DNA of 64,000 nt, taken from positions 744,001-808,000 of the forward strand of contig NZ_JAGSYF010000001.1 in NCBI RefSeq assembly GCF_025685645.1. Reading direction: 5' to 3'. This document shows positions 56,890 to 64,000 of this stretch, piece after piece. Below the pieces are notes generated by a model, which saw nothing but the letters and a program-made list of their open reading frames with translations, was not told the DNA's origin and did not search any database. Position 1 is the stretch's first letter; each line of letters begins with the position of its first letter. A program made the position numbers and the translations under genes. This stretch comes from Edaphobacter bradus (GTDB lineage: Bacteria; Acidobacteriota; Terriglobia; Terriglobales; Acidobacteriaceae).

Positions 56890-58437
56890 ATGAAAACAGG
56901 TAACTTCGAACCTATGAGTGATTGGAAACAAACGCGTGCAGCGTGGGTTATCGCCGCTGTTCTGGGGTTCGGCCTGCGGGTTGTTTTGGGGCAGACTCCG
57001 ACGACGCAGCCTTCGGGGAACCAGCCGCGTCCGACGGCGACCGGTCCAAGCACCGGGCAGAACAGCTCGGCGATCGCAGAGGCGCAGCAGCAGCTCTATA
57101 CGGCGTCTGGACAGAACGGCGCGACGGTTTCGCAGGACACCTTCAAGGGCAGTATCGTTGAGGGCAAGTCGACCGGGACGATGATGGACCTGTCGCTCGA
57201 CGATGCGGTTCAACGTGGGCTGCGGAATAACCTTGGAATCATTCTGCAGGGGGCGAACCAGAGGAATGCGGGCGGCCAGAGGCTTGAAGAGCTGCAGCCG
57301 TTGCTGCCGACGGTAACGGGTGCGGCGAGCATCAATGTGCAGCAGGTGAACCTTGCGGCGTTTGGATTGAAGGTTCCGGGGCTGAACCCGATCATCGGGC
57401 CGTTTCAGGTAGTGGACTTCAGGGCTTATCTGACGCAGAACCTGTTCAATGTCTCCGCGCTGCAGAACTACATCGCGGCGAAACATAACTTCGAGAGCGC
57501 GAAGCTGACCGCCCAGGATGCGCGGGATTTCGTGGTGCTGACCGTCGGGAATGCTTATCTGTTGTGCATCGCGGACAACGCACGTATCGAGGCAGTAACT
57601 GCGGAGCTGGCAACCGCAAAGGTTTCGCTGGATCAGGCGATCGATGCGCACAACGCGGGCACCAGTCCAAAGCTAGACGTGCTGCGGGCACAGGTGGACT
57701 ACCAGAACGAGGAACAGGCCCTGATCTCGTCGAACAACCAACTGGCTAAGGACAAGCTGGCGCTGGCGCGGGCGATTGGTCTGCCGCTCGATCAGGAGTT
57801 CCGGCTGACGGACCTTGTGCCGTATGCAGCGTTCAATGAAGTTGATCCGCAGACGGCGTTCGATCAGGCGCTGAAGTCGCGGAAGGACCTGCAGGCCGCA
57901 GCGGAGCAGGTGAGGTCGGCCAGCGCAGAGAAGACTTCGGCGTGGGCTTATCAGCTCCCGGTTGTGAGTATTACGGGAGACTATGGCGATCTGGGAACAA
58001 CGCCGGGACACTCACACGGGACTTATTCAGCCACGGGACAGGTTACAGTTCCCGTTCTGCAGGTCGCCAAGACGAAGGGGCAAGAGCAGGTAGCAACTGC
58101 GCAGTATGAGCAGGCCCGGGCCAGGCTCGCCGACCAGGTCCAGCAGGTCAATCAGGACGTTCGCGACAGCATTCTGGATATTCAGTCTGCGGCGAAGCTG
58201 GTGGAGGCTGCCCACTCGAATGTCGAGCTGGCGCAGGAGGCTTTAAGCGAGGCACAGGACAGGTTTAAGGCGGGTGTTTCGGACAATCTCGCGGTCTCGC
58301 AGGCACAGTCCCAGACCGAGCAGGCGAACGACCAATACATCAGCGCGCTGTACCAGCACAACGTCGCGAAGCTTTCGCTGGCGCGGGCCCTGGGCGCGAC
58401 GCAGACCAACTACAAAGATTATCTGGGAGGAAAGTAA
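56890..58437 (+). CDS. TolC-family outer-membrane efflux protein
   Basis: A 515-residue protein with a signal peptide (to about residue 36), a Pro/Thr/Gln linker and then the TolC repeats of long helices: SLDDAVQRGLRNNLGIILQGA, LTVGNAYLLCIADNARIEAV and FKAGVSDNLAVSQAQSQTEQAND. The two halves repeat. It forms the outer-membrane exit tunnel. It is followed two bases later by a periplasmic adaptor gene. A second ATG at 56914 is possible. Confidence 0.93.
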   Translation: MKTGNFEPMSDWKQTRAAWVIAAVLGFGLRVVLGQTPTTQPSGNQPRPTATGPSTGQNSSAIAEAQQQLYTASGQNGATVSQDTFKGSIVEGKSTGTMMDLSLDDAVQRGLRNNLGIILQGANQRNAGGQRLEELQPLLPTVTGAASINVQQVNLAAFGLKVPGLNPIIGPFQVVDFRAYLTQNLFNVSALQNYIAAKHNFESAKLTAQDARDFVVLTVGNAYLLCIADNARIEAVTAELATAKVSLDQAIDAHNAGTSPKLDVLRAQVDYQNEEQALISSNNQLAKDKLALARAIGLPLDQEFRLTDLVPYAAFNEVDPQTAFDQALKSRKDLQAAAEQVRSASAEKTSAWAYQLPVVSITGDYGDLGTTPGHSHGTYSATGQVTVPVLQVAKTKGQEQVATAQYEQARARLADQVQQVNQDVRDSILDIQSAAKLVEAAHSNVELAQEALSEAQDRFKAGVSDNLAVSQAQSQTEQANDQYISALYQHNVAKLSLARALGATQTNYKDYLGGK

Positions 58438-58439
58438 CT

Positions 58440-59669
58440 TTGGCAGAGCAGACGTACGAGAAGAACAGTAAGCCGGTGATCGAAGAGTCCCCGGAGAAGA
58501 ACCCGCGCCGGAAGCTGATTATTATCGCCGTGATCGTGCTCCTGGCGCTGGGATCTGGGCTGTTTTATTGGCACTCGACGTATAGCGAGGACACTGACGA
58601 CGCGCAGGTGGATGGCGACCTGTATCAGGTAAGCTCGCGCATAACCGGGCAGGTGGTCAAGGTGTACGTGGAGGACAATCAGGAGGTCAAGGCCGGAGAT
58701 GTTCTGGCGGAGATCGATCCGACGGACTACCAGGTAGCCCTGGAGCAGGCTGAGGCGAATCTGGCCAGCGCGAAGGCCTCCGCGGAGCAGGCCAGCGTGA
58801 ATGTGCCGATTACGAGCGTGACCTCACGGACGAGCATCAGCACGACGGGGTCGGATGCCGAAAGTTCTGCAGCGTCGCTGGCGCAGTCGCAGAAGCAGGT
58901 AGCTGCGGCTGCCGCACGTGTCGATCAGGCGAAGGCGAACTCGATAAAGTCGGACCTCGACGTGCAGCGCTATAAGCCGCTTGTGGAGCGCGATGTTATC
59001 TCCAAGCAGCAGTTTGACGCAGCGGTCGCTCAGGCCGACGCCAACAAGGCCGCGGTGCTTGAGGCTGAGGCACAGCTGATCGCGCAGCAGGATGCTGTGA
59101 GGATGGCGCAGCACCGGCTTGATCTGTCACGTTCGCAGGCCGTCGAGGCGGTGCAGAACGCCCCCGGCCAGGTAAAGGCTCAAGTGGCCAAAGCGCAGTC
59201 TGCGTCTGCAGATGTGAAGGAGGCGCAGGCCAAGGTTGATCAAGCCAAGCTAAACCTAGGCTATACGAAGATTACGGCTCCGGTGAGCGGAATCGTGAAC
59301 AAGAAGAACGTGCAGGTAGGAGTAAACCTTTCGGTCGGACAGGACTTGCTGACGATCATCCCGCTGAACAACCTCTGGGTCACGGCGAACTTCAAGGAGA
59401 CGCAGCTTGAGAAGATGCGCCCCGGACAGAAGGTCGTCGTCGAGGTGGATGCTCTGGGTGGCAAGAAGTTCCACGGCACGGTAACGCAGATCGGCGGAGC
59501 CACCGGATCGAAACTCTCATTGTTTCCGCCGGAGAATGCGACCGGCAACTATGTCAAGGTGGTGCAACGCATTCCGGTGCGGGTCGACTTTACCAACCTG
59601 GAGCAAGAGAACAGCGACCACAAGCTGAGACCCGGTTTTTCGGTGACGCCGGTCGTCTCGGTCAAGTAA
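58440..59669 (+). CDS. HlyD/EmrA-type membrane fusion protein
   Basis: A 409-residue protein starting at TTG 58440, with GGGAGG just before. One N-terminal helix (about 25-45, IIIAVIVLLALGSGLFYW) is followed by a lipoyl-like half (DLYQVSSRITGQVVKVYVEDNQEVKAGDVLAEIDP), a long coiled coil (about 100-270) and the second half (YTKITAPVSGIVNKKNVQVG). LWVTANFKETQLEKMRPGQ is typical of EmrA. It links a transporter with TolC. No MFS (EmrB) or ABC pump gene follows; the next gene is DedA-like. Confidence 0.92.
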   Translation: MAEQTYEKNSKPVIEESPEKNPRRKLIIIAVIVLLALGSGLFYWHSTYSEDTDDAQVDGDLYQVSSRITGQVVKVYVEDNQEVKAGDVLAEIDPTDYQVALEQAEANLASAKASAEQASVNVPITSVTSRTSISTTGSDAESSAASLAQSQKQVAAAAARVDQAKANSIKSDLDVQRYKPLVERDVISKQQFDAAVAQADANKAAVLEAEAQLIAQQDAVRMAQHRLDLSRSQAVEAVQNAPGQVKAQVAKAQSASADVKEAQAKVDQAKLNLGYTKITAPVSGIVNKKNVQVGVNLSVGQDLLTIIPLNNLWVTANFKETQLEKMRPGQKVVVEVDALGGKKFHGTVTQIGGATGSKLSLFPPENATGNYVKVVQRIPVRVDFTNLEQENSDHKLRPGFSVTPVVSVK

Positions 59670-59687
59670 GTCTCGAACTGTGATTGA

Positions 59688-59724
59688 CATAGCCCGGCTG
59701 CGCCCTGGCGCCGGGCTATGTAAC
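59688..59724 (+). terminator. Terminator after the EmrA-like gene
   Basis: CATAGCCCGGC (59688-59698) pairs perfectly with GCCGGGCTATG (59710-59720) across an 11-base loop and is followed by TAACTTT. It ends the tolC-emrA unit. Confidence 0.7.
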
Positions 59725-59786
59725 TTTAAAGAGCGGTTAGCATCCAATTCGAAGAATAGTTCATACTTGTTTCGGGGCCCTCCGCT

Positions 59787-60818
59787 ATGCCGATCGCGAT
59801 CGCGTTTTTCATCCATTACGCCTATGTGCTGCTGTTCCTGTGGGTGTTTGCGGAGCAGATCGGTCTGCCGATCCCGAGCATTCCTGTCCTGCTGACGGCG
59901 GGAACTCTGAGCGTGACGCATCAGGTCAGCCATACGTACTCGTTGATGGCTGTCCTTGCTGCCTGCGCTTTGGCCGACTCCCTGTGGTTCTGGCTGGGAC
60001 GGAGGTACGGACACGGAGTCGTGGAGGTGCTCTGCCGCCTCTCGTTTGAGGCTTCGACGTGCGTGAGCAAGACGGAGAATTACTTCAGCCGCCGTGGGCC
60101 GTCGACGCTCCTGTTCTCCAAGTTTGTTCCTGGGTTGAGCACTGTGGCTCCTCCAATCGCCGGGCAGACCGGCATGCCGTATGTGCGATTTCTCGCGTGG
60201 GACCTTGCCGGATCCTTTGTGTGGGCGGAGTCATTTCTGCTGGCCGGGCGGTTCTTTGGCGACATTGCCGAGAAGAGCACGCGGTTCTTCCATTGGCTGG
60301 GCCACTTCGCCTTTGTCATCTTCGTCCTGATGGTTCTTGGGCTGATGGCGTACCGGTTCATGAAGCAGCAGAAGTTTCTCAAGGAAGTCCGTGAGTTGAG
60401 GCTGGAGCCGGAGGAACTGAAGCAGATCTTGGATGCAGCGGCAGAGCAGGGAAATACGCCGCCGTTCATCGTCGATCTGCGACATCCGCTGGACTATCTA
60501 CCGGACCCGAGAGTGCTGCCGGGCGCGCTGCGGATCGGGCCGAATGAGCTTAGGCAACATAGCGAGATCATCCCGCGGGACCGCGACGTGGTGCTCTACT
60601 GCACGTGCCCCAGTGAAGAGACTAGCGCGAAGCTGGCGCTGCAGCTCCACAAGATGGGGGTGTATCGTGTGCGGCCTTTGCGTGGCGGATTCGACGGTTG
60701 GAAAAACGCTGGGTACCCGCTGACGGACTATGTTACGGAGACCCCCAACTCCGCCGTCCTCCCATCTTCGATCGCCCCGGTGCAGCCTGAACCGAAGTCT
60801 GCGGTTCCGCTGCTTTGA
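59787..60818 (+). CDS. DedA-family membrane protein fused to a rhodanese domain
   Basis: A 343-residue fusion. Residues 1 to about 200 are a DedA/SNARE-associated membrane domain (AEQIGLPIPSIPVLL, WFWLGRRYGHGVVE, SKFVPGLSTVAPPIAG). Residues about 225-320 are rhodanese-like: FIVDLRHPLDYLPDPRVLPG, then the active-site loop VVLYCTCPSEETS with the likely persulfide cysteine, then RPLRGGFDGWKNAGYPL. DedA proteins help move undecaprenyl phosphate or phospholipids; the sulfur-carrying domain is an uncommon partner. The Pro-rich tail is probably disordered. Confidence 0.93.
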   Translation: MPIAIAFFIHYAYVLLFLWVFAEQIGLPIPSIPVLLTAGTLSVTHQVSHTYSLMAVLAACALADSLWFWLGRRYGHGVVEVLCRLSFEASTCVSKTENYFSRRGPSTLLFSKFVPGLSTVAPPIAGQTGMPYVRFLAWDLAGSFVWAESFLLAGRFFGDIAEKSTRFFHWLGHFAFVIFVLMVLGLMAYRFMKQQKFLKEVRELRLEPEELKQILDAAAEQGNTPPFIVDLRHPLDYLPDPRVLPGALRIGPNELRQHSEIIPRDRDVVLYCTCPSEETSAKLALQLHKMGVYRVRPLRGGFDGWKNAGYPLTDYVTETPNSAVLPSSIAPVQPEPKSAVPLL

Positions 60819-60825
60819 GTTTCGC

Positions 60826-61547
60826 TTAGTTTTCCAGTCGAAAATTAACCGTGATCGTGGTCTGGACGTCGGTGGGTTCTCCATTGAGGCGATAGGGCTG
60901 GTATCGCGCGGCTTTGATGGCGTCGATGGCTGCCTGCTGCAGCACGGCGGGACCGCGGATGACGCGCAGGCTCTCGATGGTTCCTGTGCGGGAGATGACG
61001 GCGTCGACGACGACGGTTCCTTCGACGCGTGCGGCGCGGGCGATGGCGGGGTAGATCGGTCGAATGGGATTCAGTAGCATACCGGCGGAGACGCCTCCGG
61101 AGATGGGCAGAGGCTTATCGGAGTGCGGTGGAGTGACGGTGACGGATGGGCTGCGGCTGCTCGCCGTGAGCGCGTCCGGGAGAGCTGTGTTGTCGCTCAT
61201 GCTGTCGTGATTGGAGAGCGCGGGTTCGGGGCCGGGGGCCGCGATGCGGCCATGCAGGCTCAGCAGCGAGGTGTGTGAGGCCGCTGGAGCGACGTTTGGC
61301 GCTGCCATACGAGGAGCGGCAGAGGAAGAAGAAGTTGCCGGCTTCATCTCGATGACTGGTCGTGGCCGCGGTGGCATGAAGACCCGGGCGCCTTGAGGTG
61401 CACTGGGAGTCGTTGGGGGTGCAGGAGCGGCAGAGCGATGAGTGCGAGGGCGACTGCGCTCTGGATGGCAAAGGACCCGAGGGTCGCCCACTGCTTGGTG
61501 GCTGAGATGGGAGTGACTTGTGATTCGACGAAACTATCCTCAAACAT
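60826..61547 (-). pseudogene. TonB-family protein with a frameshift
   Basis: Two frames together form a short TonB-like protein. The first, from ATG 61547 (AAGGGGTG upstream), reads MFEDSFVESQVTPIS and a membrane helix (LGSFAIQSAVALALIALPLL). Near 61420-61435 the frame must change: the other frame continues APAPPTTPSAPQGARVFMPP, a Pro-rich spacer, and the C-terminal domain (IYPAIARAARVEGTVVVDAV; SLRVIRGPAVLQQAAIDAIKAARYQPYRL). The pieces fit the order of small acidobacterial TonB proteins. Either the gene is dead or a base is missing in the sequence. Residues of the C-terminal domain look intact. Confidence 0.75.
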
Positions 61548-61680
61548 GAGAGCACCCCTTTCCTTGCAGGGGGCGCATCTGCGAGGAATGCGTCCGTACT
61601 GAGTTAGACACCTCGTGAGATGAAATGTTCCCGGTACGCAAAATGGGGCTAAACAAATGAGCTGCACTGCGTGATGATGG

Positions 61681-62916
61681 ATGTTCATGAAAAAAGGCTC
61701 CATCGCTACCAGCGCGCCGTCTACTCGAGTTCTATCCCTTGACGTTCTTCGCGGTGTCACCATCGCGTTTATGGTTCTGGTGAACGATCCGGGGGACTGG
61801 GCCCATACCTATTCGCAGCTCGATCATGCGAAGTGGAATGGGTGGACGCTGACTGACCTGGTGTTCCCGAGCTTTCTGTTTATCGTGGGAGCGTCGATCA
61901 TTCTGTCTCTTGCCTCGCGGGTGGCGCGGGGGGAGAGCAGGAGGGAGCTGGCGGGGCATATTGTGCGCCGGTCGGCGACAATCTTTGCGCTGGCGATGAC
62001 GCTGAACCTGATTCCGTACTTCCGGTTTACCCATCTGCGGCTCTATGGCGTGCTACCTCGGATTGCGCTGTGCTACCTGTGCGCGGGACTTATCTGTCTG
62101 GCGACGCAGCGTGCGCGGAATCTGCTGGCGATCGCCGGTGTGTTGCTGGTGGGGTACTGGGCGTTGATGCGGTTTGTGCCGGTATCGGGGTTCGGCCTGC
62201 CGGTGCGCGATATGCCCTTACTCGATCAGGATCGCAATCTGGCGGCGTGGATCGATCGCGGAGTCATTGGCTTTCTGCAACGGACGATCCACACGGGAGT
62301 GTTGTATGAGAAGACGCGCGATCCTGAGGGGCTACTGAGCACGATTCCAGCAATTGCGACGACACTGCTGGGCGCCGTTGCTGCGCTGTGGCTCCGTTGC
62401 ACAGGAGCCACCAGAGAGGGCGATGCGTATATTCCAACCAAGGCACAGTGTGCGATGGGGCTCCTGCTGGCGGGGATGCTTGGGGTTGGCATGGGTTTGC
62501 TTTGGAACCTGTGGTTCCCGATCAATAAGAACCTCTGGACGAGTTCCTATGTGCTGCTTGCTGCCGGCTTGTCGTTGATTGGGTTGGCAGGATGCTACTG
62601 GCTGATCGACATGAAGCGGTTTCAGGAGACCTGGGTCGGCCGATGGCTGGTGTGGCCCTGGCTGGTCTTTGGATCGAATGCGATTGTGGCGTTTACGACA
62701 TCAGTAGTGTTGGTGAAGGCGCTGCTCTACTTCAAGACATCGAACATGGGAGCAAATGGCAAGCCGTTGTCCGTTTGGAGCTGGACATACGCGCATTGGT
62801 TTGCGCGGGGGAATTCGACGAACCTCAGCTCGCTGGCGTTCGCATTGTGCTTTGTGCTGTTGTGTTTTATTCCGAACTGGCTTCTGTGGCGCAAGAAGAT
62901 CTTCGTGAAGATATGA
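61681..62916 (+). CDS. DUF5009/HGSNAT-like membrane acyltransferase
   Basis: A 411-residue protein with about ten membrane helices. The N-terminus has the family signature RVLSLDVLRGVTIAFMVLVNDPG and HAKWNGWTLTDLVFPSFLFIVG, with the conserved histidine. YGVLPRIALCYLCAG and WFPINKNLWTSSYVLLAAG also match. Human members are lysosomal heparan N-acetyltransferases that move acetyl across the membrane; bacterial members may acylate extracellular glycans. Monocistronic, with an unremarkable upstream region. Confidence 0.9.
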   Translation: MFMKKGSIATSAPSTRVLSLDVLRGVTIAFMVLVNDPGDWAHTYSQLDHAKWNGWTLTDLVFPSFLFIVGASIILSLASRVARGESRRELAGHIVRRSATIFALAMTLNLIPYFRFTHLRLYGVLPRIALCYLCAGLICLATQRARNLLAIAGVLLVGYWALMRFVPVSGFGLPVRDMPLLDQDRNLAAWIDRGVIGFLQRTIHTGVLYEKTRDPEGLLSTIPAIATTLLGAVAALWLRCTGATREGDAYIPTKAQCAMGLLLAGMLGVGMGLLWNLWFPINKNLWTSSYVLLAAGLSLIGLAGCYWLIDMKRFQETWVGRWLVWPWLVFGSNAIVAFTTSVVLVKALLYFKTSNMGANGKPLSVWSWTYAHWFARGNSTNLSSLAFALCFVLLCFIPNWLLWRKKIFVKI

Positions 62917-62991
62917 CGGCTCGCGTGCAGGCAGCTCGAAGTACCATAGAAAGAGTGGCTTAAAACCGCATGCCTGAAGGAGAACGAGAAC

Positions 62992-64000
62992 TTGGCCTAC
63001 ACGGATCTGCGCGACTGGATCAATACGCTTCAAAAAGCTGGCGAACTGAGACGCATCGACGTCGAGGTAGACCCGATTCTGGAGATGGCGGAGATCGCCG
63101 ACCGCGCGGCCAAGATGGGGCGGGGAACGCCCAAGGCAGGTGGGCCTGCGCTGCTGTTTGAGAACGTGAAGGGCTATCCGGGAGCACGCGTGCTGATGAA
63201 CCAGTTTGGCAGCACGCGGCGGATGAACCTGGCGCTCGAGACGGATTCACTGGACGCAATTGCCGACCGGATTCGAACGCTGCTGCAGCCGGAGACTCCG
63301 ACGAGCCTGATGGACAAGCTGAAGATGCTGCCGAAGCTGGCGGAGGTGGGAAGTTTTTTCCCGAAGATCGTCTCGGCAAAGGACGCTGCGTGCAAGGAGG
63401 TCATTCTTCGCGGCAAGGACGTCGACCTCAACAAGCTGCCGGTTCTGAAGACCTGGCCGCATGATGGCGGGAGGTTTATTACGCTGCCCTGCGTGATGAC
63501 GCGCGATCCAAAGTCGGGCAAGCGCAACGTGGGGATGTACCGGATGCAAGTGTACGACGGGCAGACGACCGGAATGCACTGGCAGCGGCAGAAGGTTGCG
63601 GCGGAGCATCTGCGCGAGCGCCTGCGCGAGGCTTCGGTGGATGCCAGCGGGGCGGTGGACCTGATGGCTTTGACGGCAGGGGGTACGACGGCTGCGTCTT
63701 CTCTAGAGACGATTCCGACGGTGACCCTTTCAAAGATTCGGAAGGAGCGCATGGAGGTCGCGGTGGCGATTGGAACCGATCCGGCGACGACGTTTAGCGC
63801 GATTGTTCCGGCTCCGCCTGACGTGGAGGAGTTTTTGATTGCGGGCTTCCTGCGGCAGAAGCCGCTGGAACTGGTGAAGGCTGAGACGGTTGATCTGGAG
63901 GTTCCGGCGCACGCAGAGTATGTGCTGGAGGGCTATGTGGAGTTGGGTGAACTGCGGACAGAGGGGCCGTTTGGCGATCACACGGGCTTCTACACGATGC
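62992..64000 (+). CDS. UbiD-family decarboxylase (partial, runs off window end)
   Basis: The first 336 residues from TTG 62992 (GAAGGAG about ten bases upstream). The UbiD pattern is clear: YTDLRDWINTLQKAGELRRI, FENVKGYPGARVLMN, TWPHDGGRFITLPCVMTRDP, NVGMYRMQVYDGQTTGMHWQ and the prenyl-FMN/catalytic region with TEGPFGDHTGFYT. Between them is a region (LTAGGTTAASSLETIPTVTL) that may be a family-specific loop. UbiD enzymes use prenylated FMN to decarboxylate aromatic acids, for example in ubiquinone or menaquinone synthesis. The C-terminal third lies outside. Confidence 0.93.
   Translation, partial: MAYTDLRDWINTLQKAGELRRIDVEVDPILEMAEIADRAAKMGRGTPKAGGPALLFENVKGYPGARVLMNQFGSTRRMNLALETDSLDAIADRIRTLLQPETPTSLMDKLKMLPKLAEVGSFFPKIVSAKDAACKEVILRGKDVDLNKLPVLKTWPHDGGRFITLPCVMTRDPKSGKRNVGMYRMQVYDGQTTGMHWQRQKVAAEHLRERLREASVDASGAVDLMALTAGGTTAASSLETIPTVTLSKIRKERMEVAVAIGTDPATTFSAIVPAPPDVEEFLIAGFLRQKPLELVKAETVDLEVPAHAEYVLEGYVELGELRTEGPFGDHTGFYTM

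Overview
The window reads as a chromosomal segment of a Gram-negative, GC-rich acidobacterium, most likely of the Terriglobus/Granulicella/Edaphobacter group (inference from gene content and style; no 16S rRNA is present). Supporting signs are a complete Tol-Pal envelope cluster, a hopanoid operon headed by squalene-hopene cyclase, a homodimeric pyruvate dehydrogenase E1, proteins of the type common in that group (Wzi-like porin, CPBP membrane proteases, DUF5009-type acyltransferase, short TonB-like proteins) and dispersed palindromic repeats in gaps. I see no tRNA, rRNA or CRISPR array.

Layout. 1-2000: DoxX-type membrane protein (cut by the window edge), a hydrolase-fold protein without its catalytic residues, a Rieske protein and a tiny His-rich secreted peptide. 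2064-6577: carA and carB. 6574-8247: a small membrane protein and a DapA-fold protein lacking the Schiff-base lysine. 8250-9470: a poorer, less GC-rich gap with a strong hairpin, one orphan membrane/coiled-coil gene and a decayed IS1595-type transposase tail. 9471-15063 (minus): cpoB, pal, tolB, a TonB/TolA-like protein, tolR/exbD and tolQ/exbB. 15262-16697: a PD-(D/E)XK nuclease-like gene broken by a frameshift. 16753-18653: recN and a metallothionein-like mini-gene.

18828-26415 (plus) is the most coherent specialised region: ispH, shc, hpnH, an uncharacterised 148-residue gene, hpnA, hpnG and a zinc alcohol dehydrogenase whose start overlaps hpnG. Together they make isoprenoid precursor, cyclise squalene, attach adenosine and remove adenine. 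The dehydrogenase is a plausible candidate for the reduction of ribosylhopane to bacteriohopanetetrol. Next to it, on the minus strand, lies a translationally coupled PDZ-containing histidine kinase and NtrC-type regulator pair.

31326-46526 holds mixed housekeeping and accessory genes: two alpha/beta hydrolases, an M20 peptidase, a DUF3592-like protein, dnaE, an aldehyde dehydrogenase, a short accA, a CPBP protease, a secreted protein, a zinc-ribbon mini-protein, a DDAH-like amidinohydrolase and a Wzi-like outer-membrane protein. 46638-51617 (minus): a degenerate E1-alpha-like protein, aceE and argJ. 51707-56731: pentose genes (araD, a Gfo/Idh/MocA oxidoreductase, xylB) interleaved with two CPBP proteins, one lacking the catalytic glutamates. 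56890-64000: a TolC/EmrA-like pair without a pump, a DedA-rhodanese fusion, a frameshifted TonB-like gene, a DUF5009-type membrane acyltransferase and the start of a UbiD-family decarboxylase.
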